Positions 1 to 10,756 of a stretch of 64,000 nt of DNA are shown here, piece by piece. The DNA is from Moesziomyces globuligerus (Eukaryota > Basidiomycota > Ustilaginomycetes > Ustilaginales > Ustilaginaceae). Below the pieces are notes generated by a model. The model ran no database searches. It was not told where the DNA came from and saw only the letters and a program-made list of their open reading frames with translations. Position numbers and translations under genes: made by a program. How positions within the stretch are numbered: the stretch's first letter is position 1; every line of letters starts with the position of its first letter. The stretch is from positions 372,001 through 436,000 of the forward strand of contig JARVLF010000011.1 of the NCBI GenBank assembly GCA_030849465.1, read 5' to 3'.

Positions 1-1697
1 TCACGCGACGCGACTCCGTTGGCAAGAGTGGTAATAGCGGCGTCGCCGCTGCCAGCGAGATTCGAAGCCTTGCTGCTTGTCCTGCGGTTCCTCCTCGGCA
101 GCAGGGTGACCTCGGAAGTCGAGGCAGCGGTCTGCGGAGAAGCAGCAGGGGCTACGGACACGGCAGACTCAGTCGCTTGGCCAACATCATTAGACGCGGG
201 CGCCGGATCCGTAAGACCGAGGGCAGAAGAGATTGGGTCGTCCTTAGGGGGCAATCCGCCCTTCGTTTCGCGCAGCGCGTCGAAGCCGATCATGGCGGCG
301 AGACCACCGAGGGCGCCGCCTGCAGCAGCGCGAAGGTCCATACTGGGCTTTCGGGAGCGGGACATGTTCTCCTGGTCGATCTCGTTGTCACGGATGGACT
401 GCATGGATGCACGCTGGCTGGGGACGACCGCATCGGTGTGACTGAGCGGGCCGGAGAGGGGAATGAGTGGGGAGGACGGCGGAATGACCGAGGCGGCGTC
501 GCTGGCGTCGAGCACGCTGGGCTGCACGCTCTCAGCCAAGGATTTGGAGCGGGAGTGAGGCTCATCTTTAGCTGCCGCAGCATAAGGGTCCACCAGTTCG
601 GGAGAACGAGCATTCTCAGCCTCTCGGAGCGCGATGGGAGTGCTGATGCGAGGCGGCACGTCGGGAACGACGACGGAGCCATCCTTGGCACGCATGAGGT
701 CGGTTCCGTCATCGCTGAGGATGACCGAAGGAGGGTCACGTGCTCGGAGTCGGGAGCTTTGTTTGGCGGTGCCGAGCTCGCTGTCGAAGTCATCATCGAA
801 GCCACCACGGCCGGAGTTGCTGAGAGTGCTGCCGCGTCCCGAGGAACGGGTTGCGCTGGCAGCAACGCCCGAGGAGACAGCTGCTGTGGCGGCGCCCCTT
901 CGGAAGAAAGCGCGGTCTTTTGAGCGGCTCGAGACTTCGGATTCGGGACGCTTGACCGTGCTCTTACGGCTACGAAGCTCACGGACGGCGCCATAAGAGC
1001 GGCCGAGGACGACGTCAGCGTTGGCGCCCTCGCGAGCCTGGCTGACGGATCCGTTTGAATCCTTAGGCTTGCGACCGAGGCGCTTGAGTCTGCCGAGGAC
1101 GCCTCCCTTTCGGCGCTTTGCCTCTTCCTGAAGAGCCCAATCCTCTTCCTCTGGAGCAAGCTTGTTGGAGCGGGAATAGGCGCGGGGTCGACTGCGCGGT
1201 GTGGCTGCGAGGACGCTGGTGCTGCGGTTGCGCGGCGTGCGAATTCCGCGCTCGTCGTCATCGTCATCACCGTCTTCGTCGTCGTCCTGTTCGGCGAGCT
1301 GAGGACTGCGGATGGCTGGCGCGGGTCGCAGGGCGGAGCGATCGGAGCGCTTGGAGCGATTCGAACGCGCCTCTACCCGCTCATCATTATCGTCATCGTC
1401 GAGATCATCGGCTCGAGCTGCGTCGTCATCGTCGTCACCATCGACATCTTCGGCGGCGGTAACGGCATTCTCGTCGGTCTGAGTGACGAAGCCCTGGTCG
1501 TCGTTGTCGCTAAAGAAATCATCCTGGTCGGTCTCTCCTTCGCTCGCGAGTCGTGCGGGTCGTCGGGCCTCGCCGTCGCGGGTTGCGGGGATGGTGTCGG
1601 GATCGCGGCCCTTGCGATCGGGCCCATTGGAACGGGACCGATGGCGGATGCCCGGACGAGCCGAGCGATGGCCTGGCTCGACGAAAGGTCTGCGCAT
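1..1697 (-). CDS. Acidic, low-complexity hypothetical protein (3' end off window)
   Basis: The minus-strand frame stays open from an ATG at 1697-1695 (context CCACCATG) to base 1, giving 565 complete codons with no stop, so the C-terminus lies beyond the window. The N-terminus is basic. Residues roughly 75-150 hold long Asp/Glu runs. This is followed by Lys/Arg clusters (about residues 185-215, rich in RLKRLGRKPK-like sequence), and then Ser-rich segments. One short hydrophobic Gly/Ala stretch (AAAGGALGGLAAMIGF) lies near residue 465 and might be a membrane or amphipathic segment. I recognise no catalytic domain. Frame choice rests on the uninterrupted length and on the coherent acidic/basic blocks; other frames across the interval are Ala/Pro/Arg shadows. 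Function unknown. Confidence 0.7.
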   Translation of the reverse strand, partial: MRRPFVEPGHRSARPGIRHRSRSNGPDRKGRDPDTIPATRDGEARRPARLASEGETDQDDFFSDNDDQGFVTQTDENAVTAAEDVDGDDDDDAARADDLDDDDNDERVEARSNRSKRSDRSALRPAPAIRSPQLAEQDDDEDGDDDDDERGIRTPRNRSTSVLAATPRSRPRAYSRSNKLAPEEEDWALQEEAKRRKGGVLGRLKRLGRKPKDSNGSVSQAREGANADVVLGRSYGAVRELRSRKSTVKRPESEVSSRSKDRAFFRRGAATAAVSSGVAASATRSSGRGSTLSNSGRGGFDDDFDSELGTAKQSSRLRARDPPSVILSDDGTDLMRAKDGSVVVPDVPPRISTPIALREAENARSPELVDPYAAAAKDEPHSRSKSLAESVQPSVLDASDAASVIPPSSPLIPLSGPLSHTDAVVPSQRASMQSIRDNEIDQENMSRSRKPSMDLRAAAGGALGGLAAMIGFDALRETKGGLPPKDDPISSALGLTDPAPASNDVGQATESAVSVAPAASPQTAASTSEVTLLPRRNRRTSSKASNLAGSGDAAITTLANGVASR

Positions 1698-3439
1698 GGT
1701 GGATGATGTGAGCTGGCGAGAGCCGACTCGCACTGACTGAGAGTGCTGCCTTGCTTCCGGTGAAGTGGCTTTGGAAGAGAGGGGTATCGCCGCACCTCAA
1801 GAGCGCAGAGGATGCGAGGGTAGGAGGGTATCTTTGGATGGGGCAAGGGTGGTGGTGGTGTGGAAGGCGAGGACTCTCGACGGTGATGGGTGTTGAGAGA
1901 CTGGTCCAGAAGCGCCGGCAGACTGGGGAGCAGAGCCGGCAGGCACAGGCGGGATGGACAATCGATCGAGCTGCAGACTGGTCTTGGATTGCGCACGGAA
2001 GGGGCGAGCGAGGTGGTATGGTGACCTATGGATCGAGGGAGCCGCAAGCGGTGAGTTACGGGCGATTCCCAAGAGGCTCCGTGCGGCTCTATAGCGGATG
2101 TCGAAAGCGGATGTCCAAAACGGGAATGAGAATGGGAATCCACTCTGGCTCCGAGACAGTGGGCAGGCCATTCTGGGATTGTGCAAGGCGATGCTGCACA
2201 TTGGAATGAGCACAGCTCGCTTGGCTGCGGATGGATCTCGACTCGCGCTCGCTAACCGCTTTCAACTTGTCGCTTCTGTCCTGCACTGCAGCATTTGCAG
2301 CACTGCAGATCGCCGCACCTCGCAAGTGGGGCCCGCCTCCACAACCAGCATCCTAAAGGGTCGCCATCCGAACTCGACTCCGCGCCGGAAGTAGCGCCGG
2401 GATTGAAGCCAATCACGCCAGGGCGAGGAGTCAAGTGAACCAGCAAACAGACTCCCGAGCAAACAGTCTGCTACAGAAGTCCGACCCACGGATGGATTCT
2501 CGCTCCGCTGTCCTTCCTCGCGCGTATGGGGCATGCCAACTGCAGCCAGCCGCAGTCGAAAGCAGGCGGAAGATCAGTGTGCACCGGGCCTGGCTGAGTG
2601 AGGGGCGTGGGAGAGTCTCAAGTTCCCCCGCGCACAGAGGGCTCGTACGATCGGGATCGTCGAATAAGCGAAAGGACCCTGCTGATCGACGGCAATCCTG
2701 AAATCTTCGGGCCGCCGCCAGCTCACCGCGAGGCGCTTTGATTGTTGTCAGCAAAGCGGCTGGCCCATCGCAGACATGCGGATGCTGAGACCTTTGCGAC
2801 GCCGGCTCGCCCTCGAGAATTTTAGAGCGGATTCGGAATCAGACCGTTTGTTCATCTGCTCGGTGACGTTGAGCCGACATCTGACTGGAACGCGGCTCGA
2901 GCCGCCGATTTGGCTGTGGGGAAGCGATGAAGCGAGATGGCATACAGCCCCACAGTCAAATCCCACGGAACTCGAGCTTGAGAAAAACGAGCCAAATGTG
3001 TAGAACATCGGTCCCACATATTCCAATAATGGATGTGAACGGGACCATACGGACAGCATGGCCCGATTTGACCCGAGCAGTGAGCTCCTGTTCGACATCC
3101 ACGCGGACTTCGCTGCACCCAACGCTTGTACATTGGCGCGCTGACCGTCTTCGGATGCACCTCTGCGGGAACACAAAGCCTCGAGCGCCCAGGTGGGAGG
3201 CAGATGCAAGGGATCCCCGGATGAATCGAAACTGTATCTGGGTCGAAGCGCCTCATTTGCAGCCCGAGATCAAGAACAAAGCGGATCTGAATATCGTACG
3301 TTCGTTCAGATGCGGAACGATGCGTCACGATTGCTAACATGGGCGAGTCAAGCATTCGATGGAAGCGGGGTATCAAGTGACAGAAAGTGGTATGCTAATC
3401 AGAGTGGTGGATGGATGACGGGCGAGGCTGATGATGAGT
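1698..3439. other. Intergenic, no gene seen
   Basis: About 1.7 kb holding only short overlapping open frames with no recognisable protein. It contains the promoter of the leftmost gene (just above 1697) and the 3' flank of the gene ending at 3440. No tRNA, repeat array or transposon feature was recognised. Confidence 0.6.
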
Positions 3440-4219
3440 TCAGCGATTCCAGATGCGAGAGAGAGAGTGATTGCTTCGCGAGACTGTCGCGTCCTGCTCC
3501 TCACCCTCGGTGTTGCGCACAGCGCTCGACTTCTTCTTGCCAAAGCGCGATCCGGCACGAACCAGCAGCGATCTCCTGGGCTTGGTGAAGTAGGCACCCA
3601 CGTCCTTGTCTGCGGTGGCGTGCAGCTGTGCGGGGGCATGGGAAGCGTGGTGTTGGTCCGACGAGCCCGAGGTCTCTGATGTCGAGCTCGAGTCGCGCTT
3701 GGCAAGGTGTGGCATGCCGGCGAGCACGCTGTCGCCGGCGTACGCATGCTCCAGCGCCTTGAGACCGGCTGCCTTCTCTTCAGCATACATCGCAGGCAGG
3801 GGAGCGATTGCCTGCACTGGCGGAAGCACTGGCGCTGGCGCGACCTTGTGCTGCGTCTGCGATACATCGGCGGTCCTTGGGCGGTCGCAATCAAAGGATG
3901 TGCGGCCGATGGTGTCGCGCCCGTCAATCCAGCAGTAGGCTGTGCCTTCCGACTTGTGACGAACATTGTTGATGCGCTTCAGGCGCCAATCGAGATAGGA
4001 CAGCTTTTCGGATGTGAGCGATCCGCGCGGTGGCGGTGGCCCGGACTTGTCGTCGAAGCGGTGGCGGCGACCTGACTTGGATGTATGCGCCTCAAACGCT
4101 GCAGCGGCGGCCTTGGCTGCTTTGCCCTTGGAAGGTAGATTGGCACCATCGTTGCTGCGTGTGCGCCCGACCAAAACGGTGAGAAGCGACTTTGTCATGG
4201 TGAACTCGCGATCCTGCAT
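3440..4219 (-). CDS. Hypothetical protein, about 252-259 aa
   Basis: Single-exon frame with its stop at 3442-3440. Two in-frame ATGs are possible: 4219 (MQDREF, 259 aa) and 4198 (MTKSLL, 252 aa, context TTCACCATGA, the better Kozak match). The protein has a basic N-terminal third (KGKAAKAAAAAF, GRRHRFDDKSGPPPPRG). A more structured patch with aromatic residues and Cys follows (YLDWRLKRINNVRHK, then YCWIDGRDTIGR). The rest is a Ser/His-rich disordered tail containing RRSL and SRFGKKKS phospho-site-like motifs. I do not recognise a family. A TATATA element lies about 240-260 bp upstream on the same strand, which supports it being transcribed. Confidence 0.6.
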   Translation of the reverse strand: MQDREFTMTKSLLTVLVGRTRSNDGANLPSKGKAAKAAAAAFEAHTSKSGRRHRFDDKSGPPPPRGSLTSEKLSYLDWRLKRINNVRHKSEGTAYCWIDGRDTIGRTSFDCDRPRTADVSQTQHKVAPAPVLPPVQAIAPLPAMYAEEKAAGLKALEHAYAGDSVLAGMPHLAKRDSSSTSETSGSSDQHHASHAPAQLHATADKDVGAYFTKPRRSLLVRAGSRFGKKKSSAVRNTEGEEQDATVSRSNHSLSRIWNR

Positions 4220-7200
4220 CTTGGCGGGACGGAGGGTGTGTAGACGTGATGTATAAAGGGGGTTGTGCCTGTGTCTGATGCGGACTTGGGCGCCGCGTGC
4301 CAGCGATCACGTAAATATGCAGTGGTGATAAGGGCGATGTGGACGGCGTGATATTGTCGCTGCAAGGGAGCGATACGGTGGAGACGATACGTAGGGACAA
4401 GCGATGGGGGCGGTGGTGGCAAATTGATGGAGAGCATTGAACCAGGCGGTAGAGTATATATCGCCCAGTGCGGGGTTGGACTCGCTTGCCAGGGCGAGGG
4501 ACAGTTTTCTCCCACCGCGACTAGTGGAAAGGGCTAGACGCTCTGGACCCAGCGTGGGCTGGACGCCAAGTCACCCGAAGTGAGGAGCATAGGCGAGGGA
4601 AGAGCGGCAAGCCTAGACAAGGATCTGAACTCCGATACTGCCTCGTAGACTGGCTGGGACGCCAGGGAGGGACAAAGGGCTCGGCTCGAGCTCGGGCGAC
4701 AGGCGACCAAGCGGTGTTGGGTGGATGTCGGGGACGAGGCTCAGGCGTCGGAGCTGGAATTGGTGAATCCAACAGCGAGCAGGAGAGAGGCAATGTGCGG
4801 TGCAGGAGTCGGACTAGGTTGCGGCCGAACGGGCCAAGGTCATGCAGCTACCAGAACGGCCACTGAGCTCGCGCGCGGCTTACAGAGGCATAGCTGTGCT
4901 AGGCTGTTCTAAGCTGAGCACGACGCTGAAATGGCAGAAGGCGTTGACAGACTCTGAAGCACGGCATCTGATTGGCCACCTATGTGGTTCAGGGCGGGCG
5001 AGCTCGCATGGTTGAGGGGAAACGGGCGAGGAGCCCCACTCGCCACGCGAGGCGGTCAAAGAGTGCTGTGGGAAATCGTGTTTTCAACTTGCCCAGCGAG
5101 GCCAGACACGGGACGTGCGACCTGTCTCTCATCCGACGCCCAGGCGGCTGACTGACTCGGCGAGCTTGACCGGCCACACAGCGGCTGCAGGCGGGAGAGG
5201 GTACGCGAGTCAACTCTAAAAAAAAGGTCGCTCTGCGTTACAAGCGAGGCTACTCGCTCCCGGGGGGGAAAGGAATAGAAGTGGGGCTTGTGGCAACCGC
5301 GCTTACACGCCGCGGCTCAGCAGCGCATCTGCTTGTGGCGAGGGGGTTGGTTTCCAAAGCTCTTATTTAGCACCGACATCTCAAGCGCACAACAATCCCA
5401 AATGGAAATTCAAATTGTTGCTACAAGTCAATCACAATCTGCACTGCCGGTCGAGGGCGTAGAGCCGACTCATGCATGCAGCTTGGCACGGGAACAGGGA
5501 TTTCGAACCTGGGAGCGGACCTTGCCTCTGTGTCAGAATTGGCGGGGGCCAGGCCTCGCCTTCTCTTGGCCCTTTGCTGATCCCTGCACCAAGGCCATCT
5601 GATATGCCGTCGCTCTCACACGACTCCAGAGGCAAGCAAGTCTGTTTCAGGTCCCGTTTGTACCCCTTTGGAGGCGATTCTCAGCCAGGTCACCGAACTC
5701 ATCCTGCGACAAGATCAGCGCCCCGGGAACATCGAGGGAAGGAAGCAAAAGCGTTCACGCCCCGACGAGACCACGCATTGCAGTCCAACAGAAGCTGGGA
5801 CCGAGGTGGATCCGTTTGGGAGCTGACACAGATCGGCGCCCCGCTGCATGAAGTATTTGTTATTGCTCGTCAGACATGATGGGTAGAGGCGAAGATGGCA
5901 AACACTTGCTGTTGGACTGCTACATACGAGGAAGTGATGAGCCCGCGTCCCCTCCGTGCATTCGGCAAGGCGCTGTGGTCGCTGCCGGGATCGCCTCGCT
6001 CCGCCCCTGTCTCTGATGTGAGACGAGATGCCCGACGCACAGCGAACGATGAGCCCGCGAAAGGCGCGAGCCATCACGTGGCTTTAAGTGATCGCGACCT
6101 GGTGCCATCGAAAAGCCCGATTCTGCGATCCCGAGCCGAGCTTTGGCAATGGTACTTTTCAAAGCTCTAACAAGGTTTTCAATATTGCTTTATGGCTCTC
6201 GGGCGGGATGGAGAGCTGCATGGAACTGCAACTTTGACGGAAACGAAGACAACCAGCGGTGCGGTGCAGAAAGGGGGCGCAGCAGAGTGAGAGGCGACAT
6301 GCCGATGACACGCGGGTCCCACCGGTATGTACGTGGCATTCTTGATGTCCCCCAAAAGCGCACGTCTGCTTACCGAGGTCATTTCTGGCGAGCGGTTCGG
6401 ATTTTTCTTCGACGCTCAAGCGTGACCATCGGCACTGCAGGCGAGCGCCGTTGCCTCGATTGCTGCAGCGAGCCACGCCACTCCCTTACCTTGCCTTGCA
6501 ACCGCGCAATTTGATACGGGCGAGGCCAGCAGCTGCCATATGTTATGAAGCCAGTCTGGTTTATTCGTCATGACAGCATTCAGACTTCGATGAGCCCTTT
6601 GGAGTGCTTCAGAACAGCCCGTCTGACATGTGGTCAGTTCCGGCTTGCTCGAGCGGAGCGAGACAGTGGCATTTTGGGGGTTCAAGAGTGTACAGTAGCA
6701 GCTTCGGCACGCATGCATGTTTCTCGCCAAAAATGAGATCAACACGCCGCCCTCCTGTCAAACAAGGAGACTGAGCTGTTGGCTTCTGCCTCCTTTCACC
6801 CAGCTGGCGCTCTTCACCGTGGCCTACTGTACCTCGCCATCTGCGACCAGCAGCTCGGCGAGAGCAACACTCCTTGCCGATCTGCATCGCATCTTCGTCT
6901 TACGGTGCCCGCAGATCCCTTCGCCTGCGTACGCATCGCTGCCGCTGCTGCTGCCGCTGCCCGCCGGATCGCCGCCGCAAGCACAGGATACGGCATACCT
7001 CCCCTCTTGTAGCCCCGTCACGCCGGCCGCTGGGCGCTACGCCCATGCGCATCTTGCGCAGCTTGCGCCTACCTGTCACCGAGATCTGAGCCTTGCGCAC
7101 GCCCGCGCACATGCCGGCCTCCATCGCCGCTTCGCTTACACGCTGCGCCCAGCACACTGAAGCGCGGCCGTGAGCTTGAGTCAACGAGCTCAACTCTCGT

Positions 7201-7777
7201 CAAGTCGCCGTACAAGCGCGGCTCGCTGCGCCGTCCATGCCAGCCGCTCGCAGCGCTCCCCGTGAGCACATGGCTGCGCACGCCCTCAGCCCGCCTCTGC
7301 GCATCGCCCGCTCCAGCCGTGCGTGTCGATCATGCCTGTGTCTGAGCAGAGGATCGTCGCTGTGCGCCACCCCTTGCGCACTGCTTTCCCCCAGCTTCTC
7401 CACCCCTCCGTCGCCTGCCCTGGCGGCGCTGCTCCTCCCAACCATTTGTACATATCCTTTCCCTCCCGACGCCACCCCTTCCCGCTCTTGCCTCCATCCT
7501 CTCCCCACACATTCTCCCCATCTCCCATCCCCTCCCCTCCTCCTCCTAGTTCCCGGGCAGGCCTTGGCATCTAGAGTTTCATTCCACACTTCATCCTCTC
7601 CACCTCAACCATCCCCAACACCGAGATCCCCGCGTGATTGACATTTTGTTTTGATCGCCGTGATCTTCCCTGTTACTCTCTTTAACTCTCCTACCTAGCA
7701 TCGTGAGCTCCACCCCTCGTCCCCTCCTCGTCCCTTGGCCCTCGACCTTCGCATACACCACCAACTATCAGCACATC
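4220..7777. other. Long intergenic/promoter region; pyrimidine-rich leader of the GH128 gene
   Basis: About 3.5 kb without a supportable gene. Apart from the TATA element at 4455, no protein-coding signature was found. From about 7380 to 7750 the plus strand is strongly pyrimidine-rich (long C/T runs with few purines), as often seen in leaders and promoters of well-expressed fungal genes. It ends directly at the start codon of the secreted glucanase at 7778. An isolated B-box-like sequence at 5498-5509 (minus) did not fold as a tRNA. Confidence 0.5.
4455..4460 (-). promoter_or_regulatory. TATA element upstream of the 3440-4219 gene
   Basis: TATATA (the same read on either strand) about 240 bp before the first ATG of the minus-strand gene. 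Placement is consistent with a core promoter and a moderately long leader. Sequence match only. Confidence 0.35.
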
Positions 7778-8797
7778 ATGAAATCGTTCACCACCTCGCT
7801 CGCGCTCGCAGCGCTCGTAGCCAGCACCACTATGGTCTCGGCTTCCACCATGGAGCAGCCCAACGTGCCCGATGTCGTCCGACGACACGCCCACAAGCGA
7901 GCCGCCGACAAGCGCTGCCCTGCATCGGGAAAGACCAAGCACAAGAGCAAGAAGCCGGTCGCCGCCGCTACCCAGGACTACAAGTCCTCCTCCGCCTCTT
8001 CGTCCTCCTCCTCTTCGAGCGACAGCTCGGCCAACGGTAAGACCTCGGGCGGTAAGATGGGTCTGTGCTGGGCCAACCGTGACGGAATGCCGATCGACAA
8101 CTTCAACTTTGGCTCCGTCTCCTGGTTCTACTCGTGGGACTCGACCCCGGGCTGGGACAAGGCCCCCGTCGACGACCTCATGTACTGCCCCATGCTCTGG
8201 GGCTGGAAGAACACCGACTCGTTCAAGAAGAACGTCCTCGACAACCTCGACGCAAAGTCCAACCAGCACAAGTGCGCCATGGCCATGAACGAGGTCAACC
8301 AGAAGGGTCAGGCCGACATGAGCCCCCAGGACGGATGCAAGCTCATCGAGGAATACCTCCTCCCTCTCAAGAACAAGGGCTGGTACCTCATGGGCCCCTC
8401 GGTCACCAACGCTCCCGACGGCAAAGTCTGGTACCAGAACTTCAAGAAGACCTGCCCCGACACGTTCAACAAGCTCGACTCGATCGCGCTCCACTACTAC
8501 GGCACCTCGACCGACGACTTTAAGAACTACCTCGAGGACTGGCACAAGACTTTCGGCAAAGACATCTGGGTCACCGAATACGCCTGCCAGGACTTCTCGT
8601 CCAAGAACCAACAGTGCGACAAGAACAAGACCAATGCATTCGCCACCGAGATGGCAAACTACATGAACGCTCAGGACTGGGTCAAGGGCTGGGCTCCCTT
8701 CGCCGTCATCCAGCACCTGCAGGGAGTGGCTGAGGGTCAGCGCCTCTCGCAGGGCAACAACCCCACGGCTCTCTACCGCACTTACGCCAACGCCTAG
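7778..8797 (+). CDS. Secreted GH128-type glycoside hydrolase (Asl1-like, beta-1,3-glucanase family)
   Basis: 339 aa, one exon. The start is the ATG at 7778 because it opens a clean signal peptide (MKSFTTSLALAALVASTTMVSA); longer readings need a non-ATG start. After the signal peptide come basic sites (KR at 40-41 and 45-46) that could be cut by Kex2, then a poly-Ser/Lys linker to about residue 90. The catalytic domain spans about 93-335. It opens with GLCWANR and has SVSWFYSWDS, MNEVNQ (Glu172, proposed acid/base) and VTEYAC (Glu267, proposed nucleophile), the pattern of the glyco_hydro_cc/GH128 family acting on beta-1,3-glucan. Expected outside the cell or in the wall, in remodelling or degradation of glucan. 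No GPI-like tail. Family assignment is strong; substrate is inferred from the family. Confidence 0.88.
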   Translation: MKSFTTSLALAALVASTTMVSASTMEQPNVPDVVRRHAHKRAADKRCPASGKTKHKSKKPVAAATQDYKSSSASSSSSSSSDSSANGKTSGGKMGLCWANRDGMPIDNFNFGSVSWFYSWDSTPGWDKAPVDDLMYCPMLWGWKNTDSFKKNVLDNLDAKSNQHKCAMAMNEVNQKGQADMSPQDGCKLIEEYLLPLKNKGWYLMGPSVTNAPDGKVWYQNFKKTCPDTFNKLDSIALHYYGTSTDDFKNYLEDWHKTFGKDIWVTEYACQDFSSKNQQCDKNKTNAFATEMANYMNAQDWVKGWAPFAVIQHLQGVAEGQRLSQGNNPTALYRTYANA

Positions 8798-9161
8798 TTA
8801 AGTTCTGCTCGTGGTTTTCGCTCTTGCCTTCAACTTTCATCCTACGCCTGAGCCTGGTCTTGCTCGGCGTTTCTCTCAGCCGCCCCTTTCGCGTACTCTC
8901 TCGCCTGCGGCACCCACTTTCGTTCGCATTTCTCATGTTCCTCTTAGCGTATCGTCTTCCGCTGCTCTCAATGCCAACATTCGAGGTGCTCCGGGCTGCT
9001 GGACGGCCCATACCCTCTCACACATCTCGATCTCCTGGTGTGCGTTCAGGCATGGTGGAGGGTTTCGAGCGCGTGCCCGCACTGTGAGCTTTCGCCTGCT
9101 CTGGCTGCTGGCACACGGTCAACTTGGGTTGCCCTTGCGAGTACAGTCACTCTATTGAACA
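8798..9161. other. Convergent intergenic spacer
   Basis: 364 bp between two converging genes (GH128 and D-amino-acid oxidase). It must hold both 3' UTRs and polyadenylation sites; no gene seen. Confidence 0.5.
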
Positions 9162-10364
9162 TCACAGGTGTGGCTTGATGCGGGTCTGAACCAGGTGTGC
9201 GTCGATGAGGTCGGCGACTTCTTTGGCGATACCGAACGAGGCTTGGTATCCTGCAGGGCCGATGCCGTACGAGTGGACCACGATGAGAGGCTCCTCACGG
9301 TGCTTGAGAACCTCTAGCTCGACTCTCGCGCCGTTCTCCCTGGCTGGTCGCAGTCCGACGTTGTGGGAGATGACCGGAATGTCGCGCCAGGTCTTGCCTG
9401 GCGGCACGATCTCGGGGGCGAGCTTTGCGCACTCGCGCATGATCGTTTGCGCCAACTCCTTGTCTGGCGTTGTGCTCGACTTTCGCACGTCGAACGAGCC
9501 TCCGAGGATCACCTCACCGGATCGCGCGCGTGGGATCACGTAGTTGGCTGGACTGCCAAGCTTCATGACGCAGCGCGCCTCCAGGCTGGGACTCTTGTAG
9601 GAGGGCACCGAGACGAGCACCGTCTGTCCACGGATCGGATAGACATTTGGATCTCGCACATCAGCCAGGTCGCCGGAGCCCACGCCCGTAGCGTTGACCA
9701 CGAGATCGAAGCTGGGGACGAGCGAACGTATCGCTGACAGGGAGGCCAGCGTGGAGCATCGGCGGATGTCGACGGGAGGGCCGGCGCGAGATGCATTGAG
9801 CAGCGTAGGCTTGGACGATGTCAGCTCCGAGACGAGCCACTTGGTGTAGAGCGGTACACTGATCGTGAACGACTTGTACCTGATGGCGTGAGCACCAGTG
9901 CCGTCACCGTCGGGGATCACAGAGAAGTCGGGGACGAGACTGCTGAACCACACGTCTTTTGCCTCCCTCTTGACCGGACTGATGTCGGTGAAGTCAACCA
10001 TAGCCATGACCTCAGGTGGAAGCTGGCGGTGCAGCTCGAGCCATTTGTTGAATGTGATGGCATCGCGACGCTGAGCGGCCTTGTCTTCGAGTGTGGCGAA
10101 CGAGCACCAGTTGGCGCCGGCCCATGGGCTGGCGAACGTCTGCGCAAACGAGTCTTGCGGCAGATCTCGGGCCAGGATGGTGACTTTGTAGCCCCTTTCG
10201 CGCAGCTCGAATGCATCGGTGAGACCAAGCACTGTTCAAGTTCGCAAGGCGTGCGCAGAGGTGAGCCAGTGCCATTCCAGCCAGCGCGCTGTACCGAGAT
10301 TGTACTTACCTCCGGCTCCCAAGACCACCACGTGTGGACGGTCCTGCATGTTTCCGGATGCCAT
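9162..10364 (-). CDS. D-amino-acid oxidase (FAD-dependent), two exons
   Basis: Exons 10364-10310 and 10231-9162, separated by a 78-nt intron (donor GTAAGT, acceptor AACAG). Splicing restores the FAD-binding glycine motif VVVLGAGVLGLTDAFEL at residues 12-28 (GxGxxG at 16-21). The product is 374 aa, the normal size for DAO/DASPO. Other family signatures are the NATGVGSGDL region, the YPIRGQTV strand, GLRPARENGARVE and the C-terminal HSYGIGPAGYQASFGIA. It oxidatively deaminates D-amino acids to 2-oxo acids, ammonia and hydrogen peroxide. The C-terminus is PHL: not a consensus SKL signal, but similar to the PNL ending I recall for Trigonopsis DAO, so peroxisomal location is plausible. D-aspartate specificity cannot be excluded. 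Confidence 0.9.
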
Positions 10365-10756
10365 TGCAAGAGGCCGAGCTTGAAGATGCGAGTGCCGTGT
10401 GTTGTTGTATCGGAACAAGTTTGCGCGAGTTTGCGGACTAAGATCAGAAAGAGAGGTGTGCTAGACACAATGCCTGGACCCTGGCGAGTCATGCTTGCAG
10501 CACAGACCACAATTCGAAAGCCTTTCTTCGTGCACGCTGCCTGACAAACACCGCGCGCGTAGCCACCCCACACCCTCGCCCTGCATTCAACGCAGTCACA
10601 CACATCCTGCTCCGCATAGCATAGAGTGTACAGCAATCATTTACCCATGAACAGAACAAGAGAAATACCAATGACAACGGCGTAAGAAAGGAGTGAAGAG
10701 GGAGGAGAGCAAGCATCGTCCGTTGAGCTGAGTTAGCCGCCGAGCGTGTGGCAACA
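10365..10756. other. Intergenic spacer
   Basis: 392 bp carrying the promoter of the D-amino-acid oxidase gene and the 3' flank of the gene ending at 10757. Nothing else recognised. Confidence 0.45.

Noticed and set aside
290..1270. 326-codon minus-strand frame over the left-edge gene
   Set aside because: Out of frame with the longer edge-crossing frame that has a good start and coherent acidic/basic blocks.
5487..5560. Possible minus-strand tRNA (GGTTCGAAATCC B-box-like)
   Set aside because: The T loop would be 8 nt with a mismatched stem, and no acceptor or anticodon stem partner is present upstream.
6717..7160. 147-codon frame with N-terminal hydrophobicity, considered as a small secreted protein
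   Set aside because: No clean signal peptide, low-complexity Ala/Pro/His tail, and it overlaps promoter DNA of the glucanase gene.
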